This document shows positions 1-7,293 of a DNA stretch of 12,392 bases, one piece after another. Below the pieces are notes generated by a model. The model was not told where the DNA came from. It ran no database searches and saw only the letters and a program-made list of their open reading frames with translations. Made by a program: the position numbers and the translations under genes. Within the stretch, counting starts at the first letter, position 1; each line of letters opens with the position of its first letter. Origin of the DNA: CAYMRL01 sp964473205 (GTDB taxonomy: Bacteria > Deinococcota > Deinococci > Deinococcales > Trueperaceae); assembly GCA_964473205.1 (NCBI GenBank), contig CAYYOK010000104.1:1-12392 (forward strand). The letters are read 5' to 3'.

Positions 1-83
1 CCGGGTCCGACCTCTCCATCCGCGACCCGGAGGCCGTCGCGCGCATCGAGGACGCAGCTAGGCGGGCCGGCTTCGTCACCTGA
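1..83 (+). CDS. C-terminal end of an unidentified gene (partial)
   Basis: The frame beginning at position 3 stays open from the window edge to a TGA at 81-83 and encodes a tail ending in IEDAARRAGFVT. The third codon positions are nearly all G or C, as in the cas genes, which favours real coding. Only 26 residues are visible and I do not recognise a family. The gene is cut by the window start. It points the same way as cas3, but about 550 bp and a strong hairpin separate them, so it is probably not part of the cas operon. Confidence 0.45.
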   Translation, partial: GSDLSIRDPEAVARIEDAARRAGFVT

Positions 84-211
84 TTCGGGGCTAGCGGCTC
101 GTTCTCGGCTCTCGATCGATGATCGTGCCGGACCCGGTCTGAATACCGGTAGACGGTAGGCGCGCCATCGAGACCGGGCTCGGCTAGCCTGCCGCGCTGG
201 TCCCGCCTATC
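84..211. other. Intergenic stretch with no recognised gene
   Basis: This spacer lies between the partial gene and the 212-246 hairpin. It has several stops in all frames. A weak 5-bp inverted repeat (CCGGT at 134-138, ACCGG at 145-149) is visible but has no T tract. I see no convincing promoter or ORF. Confidence 0.4.
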
Positions 212-246
212 GAGTGAGGGCCAGCCATTGGCTCTGGCCCTCACTC
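212..246. terminator. 13-bp perfect hairpin, possible bidirectional terminator
   Basis: GAGTGAGGGCCAG (212-224) pairs perfectly with CTGGCCCTCACTC (234-246) around a 9-nt loop. There is no T run on either side, so it is not a textbook intrinsic terminator. Its position still fits one: it lies after the + strand gene ending at 83 and after the - strand crRNA-like unit at 327-250, so it could end both converging transcripts. Confidence 0.5.
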
Positions 247-249
247 CAT

Positions 250-327
250 CACTGCCTCCCCACGTAGTGGGGATGTTCGCTTGACTGCGAGCTTCCAACG
301 GTTCACCCCTGACGCCCAGGGACATGC
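250..327 (-). ncRNA. crRNA-like guide RNA with two degenerate repeats (CreR/CreA-like candidate)
   Basis: On the - strand, 327-299 is a degenerate copy of the CRISPR repeat. Its last 11 bases, GGGGTGAACCG, are identical to the array repeat, including the whole 8-nt crRNA 5' handle GTGAACCG. A 5-bp stem (CCCTG/CAGGG, 321-317 with 311-307) ends exactly where the handle begins, as in the true repeat. Then comes a guide of about 21 nt (298-278) starting TTGGAAGCTCG. A second hairpin follows (CCCCAC TAC GTGGGG, 272-258), placed 5 nt into the second pseudo-repeat just as in the true repeat, but this copy has lost the handle. This is the minimum that Cas6e and Cascade need: a 5' handle from repeat 1 and a 3' hairpin from repeat 2. 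Known relatives in type I systems are CreA antitoxin RNAs and CreR cas-regulating RNAs. The guide is shorter than the 32 nt in this array. I see no strong - strand promoter above it. Confidence 0.6.
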
Positions 328-377
328 TCGCACTGCACTAGAACAGCACGGGGCTGGCAGCGGTGGATGAACGCAGC

Positions 378-406
378 TTGACACCGTCCCGATGAGGGTC
401 TAGTAT
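378..406 (+). promoter_or_regulatory. Sigma70-type promoter facing the cas operon
   Basis: A perfect -35 hexamer TTGACA (378-383) is followed after exactly 17 bp by TAGTAT (401-406), a 4 of 6 match to TATAAT with the conserved TA and final T. The expected start of transcription is near 412-414. This is the best promoter between the upstream gene and cas3. The resulting leader before cas3 would be about 225-245 nt, which is long. The promoter lies next to the site paired by the crRNA-like guide, so Cascade binding there would be expected to repress it. Confidence 0.6.
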
Positions 407-420
407 CACCACCACCCAGG

Positions 421-443
421 ACCGGACTCCGAGCCTCCAATAT
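421..443 (-). promoter_or_regulatory. Predicted Cascade target site of the upstream crRNA-like guide
   Basis: Read on the - strand from 440, TTGGAGGCTCGGAGTC matches the guide TTGGAAGCTCGCAGTC at positions 1-5, 7-11 and 13-16. The only mismatches in the first 16 are at 6 and 12, which type I-E Cascade leaves unpaired because Cas7 flips out every sixth base. The PAM-side triplet is ATA (443-441). It is not the usual AAG or ATG, but it also differs from the self triplet CCG. A full 32-bp Cascade footprint (440-409) would cover the predicted transcription start and reach close to the -10 box. Site function is inferred. Confidence 0.55.
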
Positions 444-509
444 CGCCTGTTCCCTGCTTGTCGCCAGCCCTGGACTCGTAGAGAACGAAAAGCTAGGCGG
501 TGAGTTAGC

Positions 510-557
510 GTGGGTCGACTGAAAACAGGTGTCAGACCGGCTAGCAGGTTCTCGTAG
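510..557 (+). CDS. Possible 15-codon mini-ORF in the cas3 5' leader
   Basis: GTG at 510 opens a 15-residue reading frame ending in TAG at 555-557. It is preceded by AGGCGGTGA (495-503), an 8 of 9 match to the ideal Shine-Dalgarno AGGAGGTGA, with a 6-nt gap. That is a better ribosome site than the one before cas3. The peptide would be basic (MGRLKTGVRPASRFS) and uses CGA, AGA and AGG arginine codons. It lies downstream of the promoter at 378-406, so it could be a leader peptide or a tiny CreT-like toxin ORF. It may equally be chance, since such short frames are common. Confidence 0.25.
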   Translation: MGRLKTGVRPASRFS

Positions 558-636
558 GGGGGGTAGGGTCTGAAGTGCAAACATCGCGCGTTCATAGTCG
601 CGTGGCGCCGATACGGAGCGCCTTGGGAACCGGTCC

Positions 637-3336
637 GTGCCACTCAAGGTGTCGGCGGTGAGCCGGGCTCGTGACCTGTGGGCCAAGTCCAGTAAGGAAG
701 GCAGGGGGCACACCCTGCTGGCCCACCTTCTCGATGTCGGAATCGTCGCCCGCTGCTTGTTGGCGGAGACAAGGCTTCAGCCTGCGATAGCTCTCTTCGC
801 CGCCGACCTGGGGCTTGAGGCTTCGGCGGCGAGGCGACTCCTCCTCGTGCTGGCAGCGCTGCACGACATCGGGAAGGCTTCACCGAGCTTCCAACGGAAG
901 TGGCCGGAGGGCGCTCCACCCGAAGCGCTAGTCCGACCTGTGGACGACATGCCTCACGGAACCATCAGCGCGTTCGTGATCAAGGAATGGCTGAGGGAGC
1001 TCGGCATGCACCGCAAGGAAGCCGAGACCCTAGCGAACGCTGTCGGGGTGCACCACGGCCATACACTTCCCGCCGGGTTCGACCGCGCTTTGAGCGTGGA
1101 GCTACCCGCGATCGGGTCCACGCCATGGTCAGGGTGGCGAGAGGAGCTGATCGGCGAGGTCGTCAGCGCCTTCGGTCCACTTCCCGAGTTCGAGCGACGC
1201 AAAGGTTATCGCAGCGCCTCGAGCTGGGTGTTCCTGGCCGGTCTGACCTCTGTGGCCGACTGGATCGGGTCGGGGCTCCCACACACCGAACCGGTCGGCG
1301 ATGTCGCGGCTTACGTCGCCGAGCGCGACGCAGCCGTGAGAGACCGGTTCCGAGAGATCGCTTGGCCGACTGGTGAGCGGTGGTGGGTCGCGCCGGAAGA
1401 GCCTCATCGCTTCGCCTCGTGGTTCCGGGGGACGCCGGCGGGAGCCAATCCGCGCCCGCTCCAGCTAGCGGTCGAAGAGGCGCTGGCGGAGCTAGGCGGG
1501 GAACCGGGACTGGTCGTCCTCGAGGCTCCGATGGGCGAGGGCAAGACCGAGGCAGCGTTCTTCGCCGCGGTTAGATCGGCGTCACCTGGCGGCACGTACA
1601 TCGGGATGCCGACCCAAGCCACGAGCGACGCCATGCACGCACGACTCCACGACTTCGTAGCCCGCCATAGACGCAGGAACGTGGGCATCTCGCTGGCTCA
1701 CGGCTCGGCCAGGAGCCTGGCCCAGGTGCGCTCCGCCACCGGCGTGGATGTTGCTCCCAGCCTCCCGCCCGAGGCCGACCAGGCGCTCGAGCCAGCTGAC
1801 CGCGAAGGAATGGAAGCTGCTGCGACCCAAGTCCAGTGGTTCTCCATGGGTCGTAAGGAACTCTTGGCTGAGCTGGGGGTCGGGACAGCGGACCAGGCCT
1901 TGCAGGGAGTCTTGCCGACGAGGCACCACTTCGTGAAGCTCTGGGCACTGGCGGGCAAGGTGGTCGTGCTCGACGAGGTTCATGCCTTCGAGGAGTACAC
2001 GACCGGGTTGGTCGAGGAGCTAGTGAGATGGCTGGCTACCCTCGGCTGCACCGTAGTAGTGATGAGCGCGACCCTTCCGGGGTCCACGCGACGAGCGTTG
2101 GTCGCCGCATATCGCGACGGCGTCGGTGAACCAGAGGCCAATATCGAGGACACCACCTATCCTCGGTTGACCATCTCCTCCGCGACCTTGGTCCGAAGCC
2201 GTAGCTTCTCTGCTAGCCGGTCCTCGCGAGTGCGGATCGCGGCAGCCCCCTTCGCCCCCGGGCCGCTCCTAGAGTTCATTCGCCAGCTGACGGCAGGCGG
2301 CGGAGCGGTCGGCGTGATCGTCAACACCGTAGATCGCGCCCAGGAGCTCTACGAGCTGTGCCGCCGTGAGGGGCTAGAGCCATCGCTTCTACACGCGCGG
2401 ATGCCCTTGGCCGAGCGCAAGGCGCGCGAGGCGGAACTCCTCCGTCGCTACGGCCCGGAGTCGAGCGGCAGACGCGAGGGGCTCGTCATCGCGACTCAGG
2501 TCGTCGAGCAGAGTCTCGACGTCGACTTCGACGTACTGGTGACCGATCTGGCGCCTGTAGACCTGATCCTCCAGCGGACAGGGCGCCAGCACCGTCATGC
2601 CCATCATGCGGACCGCGGTTCGCATGTCGATCCCGTCCTGCACATCGCAGGCTTGGGGGACGTTGCCACGGGGCCCGAAGAGGAAGCGACCGATTCTGTG
2701 TACGACGCCTACCTGATGTGGCGGTCCTGGGCGGTACTCGTCGATGCCAGGGAGTTGGTGCTACCGAGTGACATAGATGCTCTGGTGCAGGCGGTCTACG
2801 ACACAGACCGGCCCCTGAGTCACCTCGAGAGGTACGCCGAGAAGATGACGCAGCTCGCGCACCGGCTCCGCACGAGGACGCAGGTAGAGCGAGGTGAGGC
2901 GGATGCCTGGTTGGCGGCACGGCCAGCCGACCCCGCCCCAGAAGCATGGAAGGTCACGGCGACGGATGCCGAGGAACGGGTCCCAGGGAAGGCCGTAGCC
3001 CGGACCCGCCTCGGGGAGAGAAGCGTAGCGGCTGTTCCCGTGTACCAGACGTCGAGCGGCTGGCGCCTGCCGAACGACGCCGGCGGCCTCGTGTCGCCAT
3101 CCGGGCGCGTGCCGAGGAGCTGGCTGTTGGCGGCCCTGATGTGTCAGCTGAGTGTGCGCAACAAGCGCCTCATCGCCCAGCTGGACGCTGTCAAGAAGCC
3201 GAGCTGGTGGGAAAGGCAGAAGCTGCTGAGGTTCCTGACCCCGCTCATGTTGAGCGAGGACGGGACGGCTTTGGTCGACGCCCGTGTGCGGCTCGACGCC
3301 GAACTCGGTCTCGTCATCTCACACGGGCGGACTTAG
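637..3336 (+). CDS. cas3: Cas3 HD nuclease-helicase (type I-E)
   Basis: Cas3 is the effector nuclease-helicase recruited by target-bound Cascade; it nicks and unwinds the displaced strand. From the GTG at 637, an N-terminal HD domain is visible with H30, H76-D77, H107, H139-H140 and D208 (in SVADWIGS). The SF2 helicase motifs follow: Walker A GEGKT at 300-304, DEVHA at 446-450, SAT at 477-479, TQVVEQSLDVD near 620-630 and QRTGRQHRH at 646-654. A Cas3 C-terminal domain completes 899 residues, a normal length for the family. No key residue is missing. The start is uncertain. GTG 637 is the first possible start in the frame but has a weak ribosome site. GTG 658, preceded by AAGGTG at 646-651, would remove seven residues and still precede the conserved LWAKS segment. 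The gene ends 16 bp before cas8e. Confidence 0.96.
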   Translation: MPLKVSAVSRARDLWAKSSKEGRGHTLLAHLLDVGIVARCLLAETRLQPAIALFAADLGLEASAARRLLLVLAALHDIGKASPSFQRKWPEGAPPEALVRPVDDMPHGTISAFVIKEWLRELGMHRKEAETLANAVGVHHGHTLPAGFDRALSVELPAIGSTPWSGWREELIGEVVSAFGPLPEFERRKGYRSASSWVFLAGLTSVADWIGSGLPHTEPVGDVAAYVAERDAAVRDRFREIAWPTGERWWVAPEEPHRFASWFRGTPAGANPRPLQLAVEEALAELGGEPGLVVLEAPMGEGKTEAAFFAAVRSASPGGTYIGMPTQATSDAMHARLHDFVARHRRRNVGISLAHGSARSLAQVRSATGVDVAPSLPPEADQALEPADREGMEAAATQVQWFSMGRKELLAELGVGTADQALQGVLPTRHHFVKLWALAGKVVVLDEVHAFEEYTTGLVEELVRWLATLGCTVVVMSATLPGSTRRALVAAYRDGVGEPEANIEDTTYPRLTISSATLVRSRSFSASRSSRVRIAAAPFAPGPLLEFIRQLTAGGGAVGVIVNTVDRAQELYELCRREGLEPSLLHARMPLAERKAREAELLRRYGPESSGRREGLVIATQVVEQSLDVDFDVLVTDLAPVDLILQRTGRQHRHAHHADRGSHVDPVLHIAGLGDVATGPEEEATDSVYDAYLMWRSWAVLVDARELVLPSDIDALVQAVYDTDRPLSHLERYAEKMTQLAHRLRTRTQVERGEADAWLAARPADPAPEAWKVTATDAEERVPGKAVARTRLGERSVAAVPVYQTSSGWRLPNDAGGLVSPSGRVPRSWLLAALMCQLSVRNKRLIAQLDAVKKPSWWERQKLLRFLTPLMLSEDGTALVDARVRLDAELGLVISHGRT

Positions 3337-3352
3337 GAGAGGGGGAAGCCGG

Positions 3353-4918
3353 TTGAGTCCATCGTTCCAGCTTCTAGACGAGCCGTGGATTCCGGTCGAG
3401 ACGACATCGGGGGAGTTCCTGGAGGTTGGGTTGTTGGATGCGTTCGTCAGAGCTCCCGACCTTGTCCGGATCGCTCACCCCTCGCCGCTCGTGACGCTCG
3501 CGCTCTACAGGTTGCTCTTCGCCATCTTCCATCGAGCCGTACCGATATCGGACGTCAACGATTGGGACGACGAGTGGGACGAAGGCAGTGCCCACGATCG
3601 AGTGCCGCCGTATCTGGAGAGATGGAGGCATCGCTTCGACCTGTTCGACATCGAGGCGCCCTTCTGGCAGGTCCCGGACCTGAGCCCCGAACTGGGCACG
3701 ATGTCCTGGGCGAAGCTAGCCGCCGAGCTGAACGACAACAACAACAAGGTTCTGTTCGACCACACGTCTACCAAGACGGACAGGCCCTTGGCGCCCCCGG
3801 CGGAGATCGCACGACTCCTGGTCGCGTGCCAGATGTTGTCGGTAGGCGCAGGCAACAGCCCAGTCGGCTACAACGTCAACGCTGTGCTGGCGACATCGCT
3901 ACTGGTCGTCCCCGAGGGTGAGAACCTACGCGACACCTTGCTCGTCAACGCCCGTCCCGGTTCGAACCCGAACGACCTGCCCATCTGGGAACAGCCCGTT
4001 CCGAATGCGGCCTCCATCGCCAAGGCCAACTTCAGCAGACCGCCTCTGACCTTCCCATACGTGGGACTGGCGAACCGGCTCACCTGGTTGACGAGGGCCA
4101 TTAAGATCTTGCCACCAGACGAGACTGGCCTGGTGTCGAGCATCGTGTTCGGTGCCGGCCTGAGGCCAGAGGTCCCCGAGGGCGACCGTGACCCTTGGGT
4201 CGCCTACCGAGTGTCCAGCGAAGGCAAGTGGGTTCCGCAGCGCCTCGATACCAACAGGGCTGTATGGCGGGACCTAGGGGCGATCTCCGTGCGCACCGAC
4301 CCCGAGAAGCACGAGGCTGCCGCCGTGCTTCGCTCACTGGGAAGCATCCATGACAACGACCGTCCGTTTCCGGCGTCATGGACCCTCCTCATCGGAGGAC
4401 AGGCCGCAGACAAGGCCAAGATCGAGGGTTGGGGTCAGGAGCGCTGGCGGCTTCCCGACGTGGCGCTGAGGGACGAGCGCGTGGAGCAGGCTCTCGTGAA
4501 AGGCATAGACGAGGCCGAGAAGACAGCGAAGGACCTAGGGCGTCTCTTGTGGCGCCTGGCGCGCGATCTCTTGACTATCGACGAGGATCGTAAGCCCGAT
4601 GAGAACGCGGTCCGCGGTGTCGTGGCCAGCTTTCCTGCCATGTCGATGTTCTGGTCGAGCCTGGAGAAAGCGTTCGCGCGCTTCCTAACCGATCTGGCGA
4701 CCCCAGATGCCGATGTCCAACATGTCGTGGACAAGGCTATCGCCAACTGGCACACAGCGATCGGAGACGCAGTCGCGATAGCAGAACGGGCTACTCACCG
4801 CAGCCTCGGAAGGGATGCTCGAGCGCTAAGAGCCTGGGCCAAGACCGGCCCGAGGATCTCTGGGCTCAGCGCTAGTTCTCGACGGCTCGCGGGGCGGCAG
4901 GAGGGGATCCGGGCATGA
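3353..4918 (+). CDS. cas8e: Cas8e (Cse1/CasA), large subunit of Cascade
   Basis: This is the large Cascade subunit, which reads the PAM, starts DNA unwinding and recruits Cas3. The protein opens with the family hallmark FQLLDEPWIPV (residues 5-15) and later shows the LFDIEAPFWQ and NDLPIWEQP segments typical of Cse1. The alpha-helical C-terminal third fits the four-helix bundle. I chose TTG 3353 because AGGAGAGGGGG (3335-3345) lies just upstream and the hallmark starts four residues later. The frame also has an ATG at 3284, but that would add 23 residues encoded inside cas3 that look unlike the family. Length is then 521 residues, close to E. coli Cse1 at about 502. The last 20 residues are rich in R, S and G and probably disordered. 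The stop overlaps the cas11 start (ATGA). Confidence 0.95.
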   Translation: MSPSFQLLDEPWIPVETTSGEFLEVGLLDAFVRAPDLVRIAHPSPLVTLALYRLLFAIFHRAVPISDVNDWDDEWDEGSAHDRVPPYLERWRHRFDLFDIEAPFWQVPDLSPELGTMSWAKLAAELNDNNNKVLFDHTSTKTDRPLAPPAEIARLLVACQMLSVGAGNSPVGYNVNAVLATSLLVVPEGENLRDTLLVNARPGSNPNDLPIWEQPVPNAASIAKANFSRPPLTFPYVGLANRLTWLTRAIKILPPDETGLVSSIVFGAGLRPEVPEGDRDPWVAYRVSSEGKWVPQRLDTNRAVWRDLGAISVRTDPEKHEAAAVLRSLGSIHDNDRPFPASWTLLIGGQAADKAKIEGWGQERWRLPDVALRDERVEQALVKGIDEAEKTAKDLGRLLWRLARDLLTIDEDRKPDENAVRGVVASFPAMSMFWSSLEKAFARFLTDLATPDADVQHVVDKAIANWHTAIGDAVAIAERATHRSLGRDARALRAWAKTGPRISGLSASSRRLAGRQEGIRA

Positions 4919-5484
4919 GCGAAGCCAGTTTCCATGAAAGATTCGCGGCCTATCTGGCAAGACGGATCGAGGAGTCTACGCGACCTCGGGCCGTACTTCG
5001 AAGGTCTCTAGCGTTCCCCCCCGGGACATGGCCCGAATCGTTCCCCTACGTGGAGCCTTTCGTGGCCACGGCCGACAAGTGGACACGTGAGGCCGCGTAC
5101 CTAGTCGCTGGCCTGTACGCGGCATCGGGTGTCAGCGCGGGCAGCGGCAACATGGGAGCCGCAGCCTATCGGCTTCGAGCAAGGACGGAGTCGGACTCCG
5201 TGGAAGCCAGGTTCCTGGCGCTGCTGGATGCCGACGAGGAGCAGCTCCCTCATAGATTGCGCCAGATGGTGACCCTCATGTCCGGACAGGACATAGCGCC
5301 GGATTGGGCAATGCTGTTCCGTGACCTGACCAGGTGGAACGACCCTCGCCGCCGAGTGCAGGAGAACTGGGCGCGGGAGTACTACAGGCATGAGTCGGCG
5401 GACGCCGCTGACGACGAGTCCCAAGCGATCGAGGTCGGAACCCGCACCGAACAACGGCCCAACGAGACGCCGGTTGGGATCTAA
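4915..5484 (+). CDS. cas11: Cas11 (Cse2/CasB), small subunit of Cascade
   Basis: Two copies of this small alpha-helical subunit form the belly of Cascade and stabilise the R-loop. The 189-residue product is a typical Cse2. It has an N-terminal RFAAYLARRIEES helix, then RAVLRRSLAFPPGTWPE, a helix containing AAYLVAGLYA (about residues 61-70) and a mid-protein helix LPHRLRQMVTLMSGQDI. Basic residues for contact with nucleic acid are scattered through it. The last 30 or so residues are polar and probably disordered. The start ATG overlaps the cas8e stop by four bases, with AGGAGGGG just upstream, indicating coupled translation. A 12-bp gap leads to cas7e. Confidence 0.93.
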   Translation: MSEASFHERFAAYLARRIEESTRPRAVLRRSLAFPPGTWPESFPYVEPFVATADKWTREAAYLVAGLYAASGVSAGSGNMGAAAYRLRARTESDSVEARFLALLDADEEQLPHRLRQMVTLMSGQDIAPDWAMLFRDLTRWNDPRRRVQENWAREYYRHESADAADDESQAIEVGTRTEQRPNETPVGI

Positions 5485-5496
5485 AAGGGGGAGTGC

Positions 5497-6624
5497 ATGT
5501 CAACACGCATCGAGTTCCATATCCTGCAGTCGTTCGCGCCGAGCAACCTGAACCGTGACGATACCGGCAGCCCGAAGGACGCCGTGTTCGGAGGCGTGCG
5601 GCGCGGCCGCATCTCCTCGCAGGCCCTGAAGCGCGCCACGCGCCTCCATATGAGGGATGGAGGCCTCGTCCCCGAGAGCGCGGGCTCCACCAGGAGCAAG
5701 CGGCTCGTTTCGCTCATCGTCGACCGCCTCAAGGGCAGGGTCGAACCGGACGTAGCGAAGACGGCGGCTGTCAACGTTCTGGGCCAAGTGGGTAGCCAGA
5801 AGAAGATGCAGGTGAAGGCCCCGAAGGGCAGCGACGAACCTCTGACTGAGTACCTGATGTTCGTGGGAGCCGCCGAGCTCGACGAGATCGCGAGCGTCAT
5901 CGCGGCACAAGCCGATGAGCTCAAGGACCCGAAGTCGAAGAGTCTGCCCGAGGCAGGTAAGCTGGTCACCGACATCCTAAAGAGGAAGGGGGCCGGCTCG
6001 GTCGACGTGGCGCTGTACGGTCGGATGCTCGCCAACCTCCCCGAAGGCAACGCCGACGCCGCGTGCCAAGTCGCCCACGCCATAAGCACTCACCGGGTGG
6101 ACCGCGAGTTCGACTACTTCACCGCGGTCGACGACGAGAGCCCCGAAGATTCCAGCGGCGCCGGCATGATCGGCACCGTCGAGTTCAACAGCTCCGTCTA
6201 CTACCGCTACAGCGTCGTTGACGTCGACCAGCTCAAGGCCAACCTAGGGGGCGACCCCGCGCTGACAACGCGGGCCGTGGCGGCGTACGCCAGGTCGGTC
6301 GTAGAGGCGGCGCCCAGCGGCAAGCAGAACACCTTCGCCGCACATAACCTCCCTTCCGTGGTCCTGGTCACGCTGCGAAAGGAGCAGGGCCCTAGGAACT
6401 TGGCCAACGCGTTCGAGGTGCCCGTCAGCGGAAGGAGCGGCGGCCTAGTGGGCGAATCGGCCGCGAGGCTTCTGGACTACTGGCAGAAGGTCGATGCCGC
6501 GTACGGTCCGGCATCCGCCGCTTGGGTCCTCGACCTTACGGGAGCCTTCGACGAGGCAAATGGGGTAATGAGGCTCGCATCGCTGGACGAGCTAGTCGAG
6601 ACGGTCAGAACCGCGGTGGCGTGA
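5497..6624 (+). CDS. cas7e: Cas7e (Cse4/CasC), Cascade backbone subunit
   Basis: Six copies of Cas7e normally form the helical backbone along the crRNA, each thumb flipping out one base in six. The 375-residue protein is close to the 363 of E. coli CasC. It carries the family signature near the N-terminus: FHILQSFAPSNLNRDDTGSP (residues 6-25), then KDAVFGG and RRGRISSQALKRATR. Downstream are GTVEFNSSVYYRYSVVDVDQL and the thumb-to-palm segment SGKQNTFAAHNLPSVVLV. The ribosome site AAAGGGGGAG sits a few bases ahead of ATG 5497. The TGA is followed three bases later by cas5e. The one-in-six flipping by this protein is the property that explains the mismatch pattern between the upstream guide and its predicted target. 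Confidence 0.96.
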   Translation: MSTRIEFHILQSFAPSNLNRDDTGSPKDAVFGGVRRGRISSQALKRATRLHMRDGGLVPESAGSTRSKRLVSLIVDRLKGRVEPDVAKTAAVNVLGQVGSQKKMQVKAPKGSDEPLTEYLMFVGAAELDEIASVIAAQADELKDPKSKSLPEAGKLVTDILKRKGAGSVDVALYGRMLANLPEGNADAACQVAHAISTHRVDREFDYFTAVDDESPEDSSGAGMIGTVEFNSSVYYRYSVVDVDQLKANLGGDPALTTRAVAAYARSVVEAAPSGKQNTFAAHNLPSVVLVTLRKEQGPRNLANAFEVPVSGRSGGLVGESAARLLDYWQKVDAAYGPASAAWVLDLTGAFDEANGVMRLASLDELVETVRTAVA

Positions 6625-6627
6625 GCC

Positions 6628-7293
6628 ATGAGCTGGACGCTGCGCATGCGGTTCGCCGGCCCCATGCAGAGCTGGGGCACACGCTCCCGGTTCGATCGGC
6701 GTGACACCGAGATCGCGCCATCTAAGAGCGGCGTCATCGGTCTGGTGGCGGCGGCTCTGGGTAGGGGCCGCACCGAGCCACTCGACGACCTCGCGGCCCT
6801 GCGGATGGGCGTGCGCTTAGACGACGAGGGCGTGCTGATGAGGGACCTCCACACAGCTCAGAAAGTCATCAAGGCCGATGGGAGCGGACTCCAGGACACA
6901 GCCCTCTCCGAGCGGCACTTCATCGCCGACGCGACATTCCTCGTAGGACTCGAAGGAGAGGACAAGGAACTGCTCGCTGCCGTCGACGCTGCCCTCGAGC
7001 GGCCGCGCTGGCCGCTAGCGCTGGGTCGCCGGTCGTTCCCCCCCTCCAAGCCCGTGTACCTGAGGCCGCCCACCGACCCCGACCCGATCGTGGAGCAGGG
7101 CCTAGAGGAGGCGCTCGTGTCTTGCCCACCGCTCGTGGACTCGCAGAAGGGACCTGACGTCCGCTACCTGATCGAGGACGAGAGTGGCGAGCAGTACTGG
7201 TTCGACCAGCTGACCGACAACTTCGCGGACAGGGGCTTCGTGATTCGCAGGGTGCGAATGGCGGTGGCGCCTTGGGGGGAACCATGGTCTTGA
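6628..7293 (+). CDS. cas5e: Cas5e (CasD), crRNA 5' handle-binding subunit of Cascade
   Basis: Cas5e caps the foot of Cascade by holding the 8-nt crRNA 5' handle. The 221-residue product starts with the conserved RAMP strand LRMRFAGPMQSWGTRSRFD (residues 5-23) and then PSKSGVIGLVAAALGR, both diagnostic of type I-E Cas5. The segment GRRSFPPSKPVYL (about residues 132-144) matches the thumb-proximal loop. ATG 6628 follows the cas7e stop by three bases. The end of the gene overlaps the preferred cas6e start by ten bases. Length is normal. Confidence 0.95.
   Translation: MSWTLRMRFAGPMQSWGTRSRFDRRDTEIAPSKSGVIGLVAAALGRGRTEPLDDLAALRMGVRLDDEGVLMRDLHTAQKVIKADGSGLQDTALSERHFIADATFLVGLEGEDKELLAAVDAALERPRWPLALGRRSFPPSKPVYLRPPTDPDPIVEQGLEEALVSCPPLVDSQKGPDVRYLIEDESGEQYWFDQLTDNFADRGFVIRRVRMAVAPWGEPWS

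Noticed and set aside
359..373. A third degenerate repeat suggested by GGTGGATGAACGC on the + strand
   Set aside because: Only a loose match to the repeat 3' end, with no hairpin directly before it.
884..897. The cas3 match as a true Cascade DNA target of the guide
   Set aside because: The flanking triplet on the guide-like strand is CCG, the same as the repeat end, which type I-E Cascade treats as self. Pairing also stops at guide position 11, with no one-in-six pattern.
303..919. Three to four - strand reading frames of 90-136 residues overlapping the cas3 start and upstream region
   Set aside because: They match no family I know, lie antisense to cas3 or across the guide unit and promoter, and lack good ribosome sites. 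High GC content makes such open frames common.
3284..3352. An extended Cas8e start at ATG 3284
   Set aside because: It would lie within the last codons of cas3, lacks a ribosome site and adds residues unlike Cse1. TTG 3353 has a strong site and begins at the conserved N-terminus.
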